A stretch of 64,000 nt of DNA, from the NCBI GenBank assembly GCA_022360095.1, contig JAKSDK010001037.1, positions 292,046-356,045 on the forward strand. The letters run 5' to 3'. Under the pieces are notes generated by a model. The model was not told the DNA's origin, did no database searches, and saw only the letters and a program-made list of their open reading frames with translations. Shown here piece after piece: positions 18,003 to 27,455 of this stretch. The DNA comes from Phycisphaerales bacterium (GTDB lineage: Bacteria > Planctomycetota > Phycisphaerae > UBA1845 > UTPLA1). Position numbers and translations under genes: made by a program. Positions within the stretch are counted from its first letter, which is position 1; every line of letters begins with the position of its first letter.

Positions 18003-18169
18003 TCCAGTCTCGTTCGTTGGATCAAGGTTCGTGACAGGCTCGCACGAAGCAGCGGAGATTCTAGATCCGCCTTTTCCCTCTCGTCAAACGTTTCCACCGC
18101 TAGGATCAGGGCGCATTAGAGGATGCGGCCTGACCACTAGGATAACGTCTTGGGCGGATGTATCTCACG

Positions 18170-18634
18170 CTACGACGGTTTGTAGTAGAGCACCAGTCCT
18201 GCCCCGACGGCCGCCATGACCATGCCCAGGTAAAACGGCCACTGCGTGGGTTGAGACGGCGGATGCCATTTCAGACTGACAAAGACGTTCATAATCGGTG
18301 CCCCCGCGAAGATCAGCGGGGCCACCCAGGCTGGTTTGCCACCTGTTGTCAGGGCGAAAACGACGCAGAGGGCGCCGGTTGCGCCAAAGATGCCGGCCAA
18401 CGTAGACATCTTGATCCCCTGGCTCGCAAAGGTCGCCGGCTCCTGTTTGGCCGCGAAAATCACGATACCGGGAATCAGCAATCCCATGACGCAATAGGCG
18501 ACGCCAACAAATAGAAACGCTCGAAACGGTCCCTTTGGATTAAAGCCGAGCTGACCGGCGTGAATGGTCGGCACGTAGGCTCCCCAAGTGATGATCGCTC
18601 CGAGAATGAACAAATAGGGAAGAAGCTGCTTCAT
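18170..18634 (-). CDS. Half-size DMT/EamA-like membrane protein
   Basis: 154 aa with five hydrophobic segments; the N-terminal YLFILGAIITWGAYVPTIHA resembles DMT-superfamily carriers. The length is about half that of a full EamA transporter, so it would need to dimerise or is only distantly related. The C-terminus ends in a span (FYLGMVMAAVGAGLVLYY). It lies 36 bases after the thioesterase stop and probably shares its transcript. Substrate unknown. Confidence 0.65.
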   Translation of the reverse strand: MKQLLPYLFILGAIITWGAYVPTIHAGQLGFNPKGPFRAFLFVGVAYCVMGLLIPGIVIFAAKQEPATFASQGIKMSTLAGIFGATGALCVVFALTTGGKPAWVAPLIFAGAPIMNVFVSLKWHPPSQPTQWPFYLGMVMAAVGAGLVLYYKPS

Positions 18635-18670
18635 GTTTTTTCTCCGTCGTCACTGATTGTCTTCATCGGC

Positions 18671-19114
18671 TCAGCCCCCCGATCCCCCATCCCTTGATCC
18701 CCCGGTCCCTTCTTCAAGCTTGGCGCGGATGAAATCCGGAATGGAAATCGAAGAGAATTTGCTCCCATCCATTTGGCAACAGACCATCTTCACCTGCCCC
18801 CGAGCAACTCGCTTGCCGCCACGGACAAACTCAGCTTCCCAGACGATCGATTTCTCGCTCATGTCCGTCACGAGGAGCTTGACCTCGATCACGTCCTCAA
18901 AGTGGGCCGGTGCGAAGTATTCGCAAGTGACCCTGACACGGGGAAAGCTGATCGTACCGCCGTCGTGCTTCTGAACAATGCTCATATCGAGTGAACGGAA
19001 GAAGGCATGTTCAACTTCCTCCATCCACCGGAAGTAATTGGAGAAGTGCATCACGCCGGCCATGTCGGTCTCGGCGAATTGAACGCGTCGGGTGATGCTG
19101 AATTCCGTGGGCAC
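18671..19114 (-). CDS. Hot-dog acyl-CoA thioesterase (4-hydroxybenzoyl-CoA thioesterase/YbgC family)
   Basis: 147 aa from a GTG at 19114, chosen because AAAGAGGT sits just upstream and the family start (PTEFSITRRVQFAETDMAG) follows. The reading frame stays open far upstream, but that extension would overlap the symporter gene and is not real. The AETDMAGVMHFSNYFRWMEE segment carries the catalytic Asp and the hot-dog helix. Members hydrolyse acyl- or aryl-CoA thioesters in the cytoplasm. With a chorismate-lyase-like gene nearby, an aromatic acyl-CoA substrate is possible but unproven. It follows the symporter by 26 bases. Confidence 0.85.
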   Translation of the reverse strand: MPTEFSITRRVQFAETDMAGVMHFSNYFRWMEEVEHAFFRSLDMSIVQKHDGGTISFPRVRVTCEYFAPAHFEDVIEVKLLVTDMSEKSIVWEAEFVRGGKRVARGQVKMVCCQMDGSKFSSISIPDFIRAKLEEGTGGSRDGGSGG

Positions 19115-19140
19115 GGTTACCTCTTTGCGCGGGCAGGGAA

Positions 19141-20820
19141 TCACGCCTTGTTGAAAAACTTCTCGACCGTCTTGGGCGACGGCGGTCTCGTCATCAATGA
19201 CACAACGACCAGCGCAACGGTGGAGGCCGTGATGATCGTGGCGACGGGCATCATGTCGTGGTACAAGAACTCGCGATTGGCGCCGTAGCCCGATTTGGCG
19301 AACAACCATACCCACACGGCCGCCGTCGTCAGAATCGAAGCATAAGCACCGGCTTTGGTCGCTCGTTTCCAATAGACGGCCGCGAACACAAGCGGAAACA
19401 AGCTGGCAAATCCGCTGAAGCACCAGACCCCCAGTGTGAAAACGCCGCCGGGCCTGGTCAGCGCGAGAAGATACGTGACGAGCACGATGAAAACCACGAA
19501 GAGGCGGCCGTAAACGACGCGCTGCCGGTCTGTGAGCCGGTCGCGGCTGATGTAGTGAGCGACGATGTCGTTTGCGAAGATACTGCCGATGCAGAGAAAC
19601 TGAGAATCGAGCGACGACATGATCGCTGCAAGGATGCCGGCGGTGAGGAAGCCGCTGAGGACGGGCGTCGTCAGTTTTTTCACGAGCAAGCCCAGAACGG
19701 CGTTGGGATTGCTGAAGCCGTAGGGAATCACGGGGCTTCCGTCGATGACGGCTGAGGTCGCCCATGCCCCGACCAGCACACACGGGACCCAAACAACCAT
19801 GATCAGAAATGGATGAAGGACGACCGCCAGACGAAACGTCTTCGCCGATTTTGCAGTCAGCCAATGTTGAAACAAGTGCGGGAACATGCCCACACTCAAG
19901 GGGATGAACAGATAAGAGAGAAAGTGAAGATAACTGATTCCGTCCGGTTTCCGGACTTCTCTGGGTTTGGGTCCTCGCTTGGCTTCAGGCGCCGCCTGCC
20001 ATTTCGCCAACTTTTTTTCATAAACGGCGACGTCGCCGTGGTAACGCGTGAGCGGATCGTCCGGTCGCACTGAACGGCGAAGTTTATGCGGATTATGTTC
20101 CTGCACCATTTTCGTGGCATTGGCGACGCCACCCAGTTTGTCGGCGATGACGACGAACGTCACGAGGCCGAGGATCATGAAAACGATCGTCTGAAAGGCA
20201 TTGGCCCAGGCTGCTCCACGTACGCCGCCCAGGAAAACATAAATCAATACGACGATGCAAATGACGGCCGAGCCGAGCCAGTAGGGAATTGAACCCGGCT
20301 TGACGGCTGTGGGCCCGCTGCCGTGTCCCGCGAACAGATCGGGAAAGGCGCCCGCCGTCACTTTCTCAATCGTTACCCCGGCCCCCATGACGCCGATGAG
20401 CAAATACGGAATGACGAGTCCGACGAGAATTGGGAACAGAATCAATCCGATCGTATTGGACTCGAACCGATCACGGAAAAATTGAATCTGAGTGACGTAG
20501 CCGTGGCGCTTGCCGAAGGACCAGAGTTTGATGCCGACGAGAAAGAAACAGGCCGAATGGATGATTCCCGACCACGACGCCATCAACCCGTACACGCCGA
20601 TGCCTGCTTTGAAAGATTCCCCTGTGGACCCGATCAGGGCAAAGGCCGTCATCGTTGTGCCGAACAGTGACATGACCAGCAGGAACGAACCGATTCCCCG
20701 TGAGGCGAGAAAGTAGTCGGCCGCAGTTCCTCGGAAAAACCGCAGACTGGTCAGCCCCAAGATCAATAACAGGGAGAGGTAGCCGAGAATGATCCAAACG
20801 GGAATCTGCTCCGTGTTCAC
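19141..20820 (-). CDS. Sodium:solute symporter (SSS family) with long hydrophilic loop
   Basis: 559 aa with about thirteen hydrophobic segments. ADYFLASRGIGSFLLVMSLFG and GFLTAGILAAIMSSLDSQFL are typical SSS signatures. An unusual feature is a ~65-residue charged loop at residues ~230-295 (EHNPHKLRRSVRPDDPLTRY and KKLAKWQAAPEAKRGPKPRE) between two spans, longer than in most family members. The gene overlaps the upstream small DUF3311-like gene by four bases, a pairing known for SSS transporters such as PanF. Sodium-driven uptake of an organic acid or sugar is likely; the substrate is not readable from sequence. Confidence 0.88.
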   Translation of the reverse strand: MNTEQIPVWIILGYLSLLLILGLTSLRFFRGTAADYFLASRGIGSFLLVMSLFGTTMTAFALIGSTGESFKAGIGVYGLMASWSGIIHSACFFLVGIKLWSFGKRHGYVTQIQFFRDRFESNTIGLILFPILVGLVIPYLLIGVMGAGVTIEKVTAGAFPDLFAGHGSGPTAVKPGSIPYWLGSAVICIVVLIYVFLGGVRGAAWANAFQTIVFMILGLVTFVVIADKLGGVANATKMVQEHNPHKLRRSVRPDDPLTRYHGDVAVYEKKLAKWQAAPEAKRGPKPREVRKPDGISYLHFLSYLFIPLSVGMFPHLFQHWLTAKSAKTFRLAVVLHPFLIMVVWVPCVLVGAWATSAVIDGSPVIPYGFSNPNAVLGLLVKKLTTPVLSGFLTAGILAAIMSSLDSQFLCIGSIFANDIVAHYISRDRLTDRQRVVYGRLFVVFIVLVTYLLALTRPGGVFTLGVWCFSGFASLFPLVFAAVYWKRATKAGAYASILTTAAVWVWLFAKSGYGANREFLYHDMMPVATIITASTVALVVVSLMTRPPSPKTVEKFFNKA

Positions 20821-21056
20821 GCGTGTTCTCCCGTCTGGCCGGTGGCGGATTCCGTCTCCAACTCGTCGATATCCGAGGGCCAGCAGAATTTGACCGCCAG
20901 CGCCCAGAGTACGGAGGCCACCAGAGACACGCCGGCGTGATAGGCCAGCCCGATGGGAATGAAACCAAATACCAGCGTTTCGGAATCATCCCACCACCAA
21001 AAGTCCTGATGCAGAATGGCCAGGAGAACAATGAGCCCGTAGATGAGATAGTTCAT
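20817..21056 (-). CDS. Small DUF3311-like membrane protein, symporter partner
   Basis: 79 aa with two spans (YLIYGLIVLLAILHQDFWWW and GVSLVASVLWALAVKFCWP). The size, the WWWDD stretch between the spans and the four-base overlap with the symporter fit the DUF3311/DUF997-type accessory proteins that accompany SSS transporters. Its biochemical role is not established. Confidence 0.72.
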   Translation of the reverse strand: MNYLIYGLIVLLAILHQDFWWWDDSETLVFGFIPIGLAYHAGVSLVASVLWALAVKFCWPSDIDELETESATGQTGEHA

Positions 21057-21170
21057 AGGGTCGCCACTATATAAGGAATTCTGCGAAGTTCAAATCCGCC
21101 CCAAAAGCCAGGGCTGTCTCTGCGTTGATGAATTGATCCCAACGGGATTTGGTGAGAATAGCCCGGCGAT

Positions 21171-22430
21171 TCAAACCGTGACGCTTTCTTCCAGTTGAAT
21201 GGGATCAGGCAGCGCCACCGTGTTCTTCATGGCTTCAAACACCTCGCTCACGTCATCGTTGAACACGTCACCGATGAGGATGCGCACGATGTGATCTGCG
21301 TATTGTGGATGTTCCCTGACGAACCGACCGATGCTGAAGTTCTTGTCATAGAAGGCGTAGACCAGTTGTCGAATGTTGTGCATTCCCGCGGTCAAACGCG
21401 GGCCGAACCTGCCGAGTCTGACACCTGACGGGTCGTTGGTCTCCAGGGCCGCATGGATTGCGTCGGCGGCGTATTCGCCGCTCTTTAGGGCGAGCATGAC
21501 GCCGGAGGAATAGACCGGGTCGAGAAATCCGAACGCGTCGCCCACGAGGACCCAGCCGTCACCGGCCACGCGCCGCGACCGATACGAAAAATCAGCCGTC
21601 ACATAAGCCTGACTGACTCGCTCGGCGTTGGCCAGGCGCTTTCGAATACCCGGGCAGTTTTCAATCTCCTCGGCGAGCGTTTCGGCCGGATCATCACCGC
21701 GCCCGCTGCACAAATAGGAGGGAGGAGCGACAACGCCAACGCTGACGAGGTTGTCTTTGTCTTTCAACGGGATGTACCAGAACCATCCGTTTTGGTCTTT
21801 GGTGTGCAGGATGACGGTGGCGCCGGCATTGCGGCCGTCATCGAGCAGGCCGCCGCGATAATGGGCGTAGATCGAAGCATTTTTGAGCCGTGGGTCCGCG
21901 TAGCGCGCATTGAGTTGTCGGGACAACAGTCCCGATTGCCCCGTGGCATCCACGACAACTTTTGACATAAGCGTGGTGGTTTTGCCGTCGATCACGACCC
22001 TGACACCAATCGCCTTCGATCCTTCGAACAAGACTTCGCTGACCTTGGCGCGCTCGCGTACCTTCACGCCGTGTTCCTGGGCATTGGTCAGCATCATGGC
22101 GTCGAACTCGTCTCGGCGCACCTGCCAGGTCGACGACCACTCGTTCGGATCGCGATCGGTGAAATAGAACGGCGCGGATTCCTGACCGTCGCCCGAGACA
22201 AACTGAACGCTTTCCTTTCGGACGAACGAAGACCGTTTCATCTTGTCGAGCATGCCCAGACGCTTGAAGGTCCAATAGGTCTGAGGCATGAGGGATTCAC
22301 CGATGTGATGCCTGGGAAAACGACTTCGCTCCAGAACGAGCGTGTTGTATCCGTAGTCCGCCAGCAGCGTGGCTGTGGTCGAGCCCGCAGGCCCGCCGCC
22401 GATGACGATGCAATCGTAAGAATCGCTCAT
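21171..22430 (-). CDS. Flavin-dependent halogenase-like FAD oxidoreductase
   Basis: 419 aa. The FAD-binding GxGxxG is CIVIGGGPAGSTTATLLADY, and the PRHHIGESLMP stretch matches flavin-dependent halogenases and geranylgeranyl reductase-type enzymes. A lysine at 72 (SFVRKESVQF) sits where the catalytic lysine of phenol and pyrrole halogenases sits, and GWFWYIPL at 215-222 fits the WxWxIP halogenase signature. DAFGFLDPVYSSGVMLAL closes the FAD site. These features favour chlorination or bromination of a phenolic substrate, but related reductases share parts of the fold. The start overlaps the chorismate-lyase-like gene by four bases (ATGA). Halogenation is inferred, not shown. Confidence 0.75.
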   Translation of the reverse strand: MSDSYDCIVIGGGPAGSTTATLLADYGYNTLVLERSRFPRHHIGESLMPQTYWTFKRLGMLDKMKRSSFVRKESVQFVSGDGQESAPFYFTDRDPNEWSSTWQVRRDEFDAMMLTNAQEHGVKVRERAKVSEVLFEGSKAIGVRVVIDGKTTTLMSKVVVDATGQSGLLSRQLNARYADPRLKNASIYAHYRGGLLDDGRNAGATVILHTKDQNGWFWYIPLKDKDNLVSVGVVAPPSYLCSGRGDDPAETLAEEIENCPGIRKRLANAERVSQAYVTADFSYRSRRVAGDGWVLVGDAFGFLDPVYSSGVMLALKSGEYAADAIHAALETNDPSGVRLGRFGPRLTAGMHNIRQLVYAFYDKNFSIGRFVREHPQYADHIVRILIGDVFNDDVSEVFEAMKNTVALPDPIQLEESVTV

Positions 22431-22987
22431 AGCGCTTTGTCCGGCGCGACGACTTCAAGCAGCTCGATCGCCGGCTCCTCATCGAAATAGATCATACCGA
22501 CACGACCATATACAGGCCCGTCGATCGGGCGATCAAACGCCGCGATGAGCGGTCCCGGTCTTTCGAAACGGAAGAACCACCTGGGCTCGATTCGACGCAT
22601 GACGTTATGCCGAATCAAAATGTCGCCCAACGGTGTCTCGCGCTTCTGAATCTCGGCCCGGACATCGTCGGATGTACAGCCCAGGTTGATCCTCGCGACC
22701 CCCACTTCCACGACATGATCCGTGCCCTGAACGGTCAGCAGAATCTTGCGATGATAAAGATCCTGGTTCGTTCGCTCTTCAAGAACCTCCAGTTCGACCG
22801 GCAGGCCATGGTATCGCTGAAGGCTTGTCGTCATGTGTTCGTTATGGACCAGCAGGCCGTCAAATGGCGAAGGGACCTGATCCGGCGGCATCAGGGTGGC
22901 GTCGACCAGGTCCGGTCCGAAGAAATCACTCCCGAGGTCCAAGAGTGCGTCATGCGGATTGTCACAGGTGCCGAGATTCGTCTTCAT
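22427..22987 (-). CDS. Chorismate-lyase-like (UbiC/DUF98-type) protein
   Basis: 186 aa. LLVHNEHMTTSLQRYHGLPV and TPLGDILIRHNVMRR fit the chorismate lyase fold, whose members release 4- or 3-hydroxybenzoate and pyruvate from chorismate. Pairwise identity to UbiC cannot be measured here. The gene starts five bases after the radical SAM stop and overlaps the flavoprotein start by four bases, so the three are one transcript. A lyase supplying an aromatic acid to the adjacent halogenase-like enzyme is plausible; a non-catalytic relative is the alternative. Confidence 0.68.
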   Translation of the reverse strand: MKTNLGTCDNPHDALLDLGSDFFGPDLVDATLMPPDQVPSPFDGLLVHNEHMTTSLQRYHGLPVELEVLEERTNQDLYHRKILLTVQGTDHVVEVGVARINLGCTSDDVRAEIQKRETPLGDILIRHNVMRRIEPRWFFRFERPGPLIAAFDRPIDGPVYGRVGMIYFDEEPAIELLEVVAPDKAL

Positions 22988-22992
22988 GATGT

Positions 22993-24321
22993 CTAAGTGT
23001 AACGGATGTTCTGAAACGTTCTTTCAAAAAAACGAGGCAGCAGTGCATCGACCTGCAGCAAACCCTTGCGCGTCAGTCGAGCGGAATCTCCGTCAACGTC
23101 GACAAGACGCTCAGCGCCGAGCGAATCAAACGCGTCGGCGAACTCCCGGCGGATCTCCACGCCGAACTTGCCCCGGAAGTACCCGGCGTCCAGGCGGCCG
23201 GTCTTGAACTGGAGAACCAACTCACGGATCAACGCCTGTTTCGGGGCGATGGGCAGCGCACGGTTGAGCGGCAGTTTTCCTGCTCGACAGGCGTCGATGT
23301 AGTCCTGCCATCCGTCCACATTCTGCATGTGTACGCCGGCGAAATGACCGAAAGAAGCGACTCCCGTGCCGATCAGGTCGGCCCCATGCCACAACGAATC
23401 GCGATAAACGAACCCGTTGTGCTGTTCGGGCTTGATCAACGTATAACCGCTCGAGACCTGATAGCCGACGGCTTCGAACTGCCGAAAGGCATAATCCACC
23501 CAACCTCGTTTTGTGGCCCAATCCGCCACCGGCACGGCCTGGCCCGCCGCCTTGGCTTCTCGCGACACCACCGTATTGTGCGGCATCTCCATCTGGTAGA
23601 TCGTGACGCTGTCGGGTTCCATCGCCAGTGCTTGTTCGATCGTCCGCTTCCACTTGTCGTCCGTCTCTCCGACCATGCCGGCGATCAGATCGATGTTGAT
23701 CTGAGGGAAAGCGACCTCGCGCGCCCAATCGTAGGCCCGAAGGATTTCCGGCGACTTATGGGCCCGGCCGTTGGCCTCCAGGATCTCGTCGTCAAAATGC
23801 TCGACACCGAGACTCAGTCGCGTGACGCCGATCTCCTTGATCGTTTCCAATTTGCTCCTTTTGAGCGTGCCAGGCTCGCACTCGAACGTCACTTCACGAG
23901 CAGCCTCCCAGGTCCAGTGTTCGCGAATGCGATCGATCAGTCGCGTCAGCTGTTGGCTGCTGAGAAATGAAGGCGTTCCTCCGCCGAAGTAGACAAACTC
24001 AAACTGACGTCCATTCAAAGCACTGCGATCTGCATAGAGCGCAACCTCACGTGCCAAAGCGTCAATATACACGTCCACTTCACCGGCATTCTTGTCGGTA
24101 TAAACACGGAAGTAACAAAATTTGCACCGTTTGCGACAAAACGGAATGTGAAGGTATAACCCGAGCGGCACATCCGTTCTTGGCGCGCCGTCCAGCGCCG
24201 CCGCTGCCGCCGGCACGTGCTCCGACGACCAGACCGAAAACGGCGGATAATTTGCCACGAAGTAGCTGCCGACTTCGGTTTTGGGAAGTTCCTGGTTGTT
24301 AATCTGTGGTAGTTGGACCAT
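22993..24321 (-). CDS. HemW/HemN-like radical SAM protein
   Basis: 442 aa from ATG 24321, which has GGA at the right spacing; an ATG at 24327 and a GTG at 24339 are in frame. The iron-sulfur motif is CRKRCKFC in LYLHIPFCRKRCKFCYF, the CxxxCxxC arrangement of the HemN/HemW group. YFGGGTPSFLSSQQ follows, and the C-terminal ~90 residues match a HemN-type wing. The family includes heme chaperones and the class C radical SAM methylases and cyclopropanases of natural-product pathways. There are no heme-biosynthesis neighbours; the operon contains chorismate-lyase-like and halogenase-like genes, which points away from a plain heme role. Confidence 0.8.
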   Translation of the reverse strand: MVQLPQINNQELPKTEVGSYFVANYPPFSVWSSEHVPAAAAALDGAPRTDVPLGLYLHIPFCRKRCKFCYFRVYTDKNAGEVDVYIDALAREVALYADRSALNGRQFEFVYFGGGTPSFLSSQQLTRLIDRIREHWTWEAAREVTFECEPGTLKRSKLETIKEIGVTRLSLGVEHFDDEILEANGRAHKSPEILRAYDWAREVAFPQINIDLIAGMVGETDDKWKRTIEQALAMEPDSVTIYQMEMPHNTVVSREAKAAGQAVPVADWATKRGWVDYAFRQFEAVGYQVSSGYTLIKPEQHNGFVYRDSLWHGADLIGTGVASFGHFAGVHMQNVDGWQDYIDACRAGKLPLNRALPIAPKQALIRELVLQFKTGRLDAGYFRGKFGVEIRREFADAFDSLGAERLVDVDGDSARLTRKGLLQVDALLPRFFERTFQNIRYT

Positions 24322-24343
24322 GTGCATTCCGTGATTCACAAAA

Positions 24344-24365
24344 CCCCGGGCATGACTGCCCGGGG
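24344..24365 (-). terminator. Terminator after the dockerin-type gene
   Basis: CCCCGGGCA (24344-24352) and TGCCCGGGG (24357-24365) arms with a TGAC loop. On the minus strand the stem is followed by TTTT, as expected for termination of the gene ending at 24414 just before the radical SAM operon. Confidence 0.75.
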
Positions 24366-24413
24366 CTTTCTCTCATTCTAGTTATGACGGAGGGTCGCTT
24401 CAATGTTGTACGA

Positions 24414-25919
24414 TTACGGCGTCAGGAAGGCCGTGACGAACGGCTCGACGTCTTTGCCGTCCAGGGAGGCGTCGCCGTTGAGATTTGCACGGTCGGCCTG
24501 GATGCAGTCGGCGGGGCTTCCCAACAAGGCCGCCACAAATGCGGCCACGTCGTCCACGTCACGATCCCCGTCGCAATCCAGGTCGGAATCGAGCGTCGAA
24601 ACGCACACTCGCATGAATGCCACGCCCAGTTCCGTACCCGCTCCGTTGCGAACTCCGGCGTTAAAGTAAAGGAACAACCCGTCGGTCAGGAACGCTTCAT
24701 CGTTTTCGAACTCACCGAGGAACAGATCGTCGTCGGTGAGGCAATCGCCGTCGAGATCAACGGCCTCGCCCTCGCGCATCACCACCGTGCTGCCGTTGAG
24801 CACGACGACGGAGTCGAGGTCATCATCGGCGTTGTCCGTCGTGCCGCCTACGACATAATCACCGATGTTGTTGCCGGCCTGCATGAAAAACGTCTCGGTA
24901 AACGGCGGGGCATCATCGAAGTCCTCCGAGTTGCCCGTGGTGATCGGGAGATCAGTCGCCGCGACCACCGCGCTGTTGCGCACGACCCAATCCTGACCGT
25001 TTGCATTGCCCCCGCGAGCAAACCAGTCGCCGTTCGTCATCATCGCGCACTCGCGCAAACCGGTGAATCCACTGCCGACCGGGCTGGAGAGCGGGAAGAT
25101 CAACGATCCTTCCTGGATGACGACATTGCCGTTGACGACGACGACGCCGTCGGTGCCCGAGTCTCCTTCCAGGTCGCCGAAGATCAACGTATCCGTGCCG
25201 TCGGCGCTGTGGTAGTATCCGTCGAATTCGAAAAAGTCCCATGGCTGCATTCCGCCCACAGCCTGCCCGGCGGGGATCGTCACCTTCTCGTGCGCAACCA
25301 GCGTCGAGCCGAGCAGCAGCAGTGTGTCACTGTCCGAAGGCAACCCGATCGAGTTGATTGAGCGAAAGCCGATCGTGCCGTCGTTCAGAATGTGCACGTC
25401 GAGCAACGAGGCGCCATAGGTCACGCCGACAAACCCCGGCACGCTTTGATCCTCGCTCACAAGGACCTGAAACGTGTTTCCGTCCCACGACAGAATGTAC
25501 TCGTCGGGAGACGGTTCGGGACCGCCGCCGAAGCTGGTGTTGACACCGAAGGCGATCGTGCCGTCGTCGCGGATGCCGAGCTGGTGATCGACGTTCGTCA
25601 CGAACTCGCCCGGTGCGCCGCCCGGCACCGGGTCGCCCCGAAGGAGCACGGCCTGACCGGAGTCTCCGCTTCCTGCAAACAGGAGTTGACCGCCGTCGAA
25701 AGAGTCGGCATTGGCCCGCATGGCCCAGTTTTGGCCGTTTGGGCTGCGATAGGGACGCCAGAGATTCCTGAAGGTCATTCCTCCGCCACCGGGGATTACG
25801 GCCGACGGATCGCCGTCGATTGTGGAATACATTAGTTGAATCACCGCTGCCGGACTCTGTTCGGATGACAATACACAGAAGCACGCGACGGCCGTCGACA
25901 AGAAAAATCGATTCGACAT
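24414..25919 (-). CDS. Secreted dockerin-type protein
   Basis: 501 aa from ATG 25919, which has AGGGGA upstream; codons earlier in frame are not used. A signal peptide (STAVACFCVLSSEQSPAA) precedes ~420 residues rich in Gly, Asp and short beta-like repeats (for example DGTIAFGVNTSF and GDSGTDGVVVVNGNVVIQEG), consistent with a propeller or choice-of-anchor surface domain I cannot name. The last ~55 residues carry dockerin-like loops, DCDGDRDVDDVAAFVAALLG and NLNGDASLDGKDVEPFVTAF. It is probably exported. A terminator at 24344-24365 separates it from the radical SAM operon. Confidence 0.78.
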   Translation of the reverse strand: MSNRFFLSTAVACFCVLSSEQSPAAVIQLMYSTIDGDPSAVIPGGGGMTFRNLWRPYRSPNGQNWAMRANADSFDGGQLLFAGSGDSGQAVLLRGDPVPGGAPGEFVTNVDHQLGIRDDGTIAFGVNTSFGGGPEPSPDEYILSWDGNTFQVLVSEDQSVPGFVGVTYGASLLDVHILNDGTIGFRSINSIGLPSDSDTLLLLGSTLVAHEKVTIPAGQAVGGMQPWDFFEFDGYYHSADGTDTLIFGDLEGDSGTDGVVVVNGNVVIQEGSLIFPLSSPVGSGFTGLRECAMMTNGDWFARGGNANGQDWVVRNSAVVAATDLPITTGNSEDFDDAPPFTETFFMQAGNNIGDYVVGGTTDNADDDLDSVVVLNGSTVVMREGEAVDLDGDCLTDDDLFLGEFENDEAFLTDGLFLYFNAGVRNGAGTELGVAFMRVCVSTLDSDLDCDGDRDVDDVAAFVAALLGSPADCIQADRANLNGDASLDGKDVEPFVTAFLTP

Positions 25920-26034
25920 CTTTTCCCCTTCCGAAAACAGCTTCTTTGGACCGCTCGAACCCCCGTTGCGCACCATCAGTGCGAGCACTCGTACTATACC
26001 AAAGCGTGGGTTGGAATAATAGCTTTGGCGCCAA

Positions 26035-26247
26035 TCATCCGGCCTTTGCGCCGCACTCCGGACATCGGCCCCCGACGTTGCCCGTCAGGTCATAGCCGCA
26101 GTGCGTACATTTTCCCGGCGGGTGCTTCCGCGGAAAATATCCCAGCCGCTCTAACGTCCAGAATAGAAGCAGAAGTAAAATTGGAATGCCGACGATCGTG
26201 AAAAGGACGATGTACAGCCATTCATGGCCGAACCAAGATAGTGGCAT
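26035..26247 (-). CDS. Small membrane protein with zinc ribbon
   Basis: 70 aa. One hydrophobic span (YIVLFTIVGIPILLLLLFWT) is followed by KCTHCGYDLTGNVGGRCPECG, a four-cysteine zinc ribbon of a type common in planctomycetes. It starts 25 bases after the iron alcohol dehydrogenase stop. Function unknown; the ribbon would lie on one side of the membrane. Confidence 0.75.
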   Translation of the reverse strand: MPLSWFGHEWLYIVLFTIVGIPILLLLLFWTLERLGYFPRKHPPGKCTHCGYDLTGNVGGRCPECGAKAG

Positions 26248-26272
26248 CTTATTGCGGGACCTTTACGCAGCC

Positions 26273-27439
<1,167 letters not shown>

Positions 27440-27455
27440 GTCGCCCCGTTTCGCC

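Noticed and set aside
19115..19864. Upstream extension of the thioesterase frame to 19864
   Set aside because: It overlaps the symporter and encodes low-quality Arg/His-rich sequence; the GTG at 19114 with AAAGAGGT is the better start.
22993..24321. Calling the radical SAM gene a heme chaperone outright
   Set aside because: Family membership is clear but context lacks heme genes; the call was kept at family level.
24306..25361. 351-codon plus-strand frame opposite the dockerin-type gene
   Set aside because: No motif or signal; the minus-strand gene has a signal peptide, dockerin loops and a terminator.
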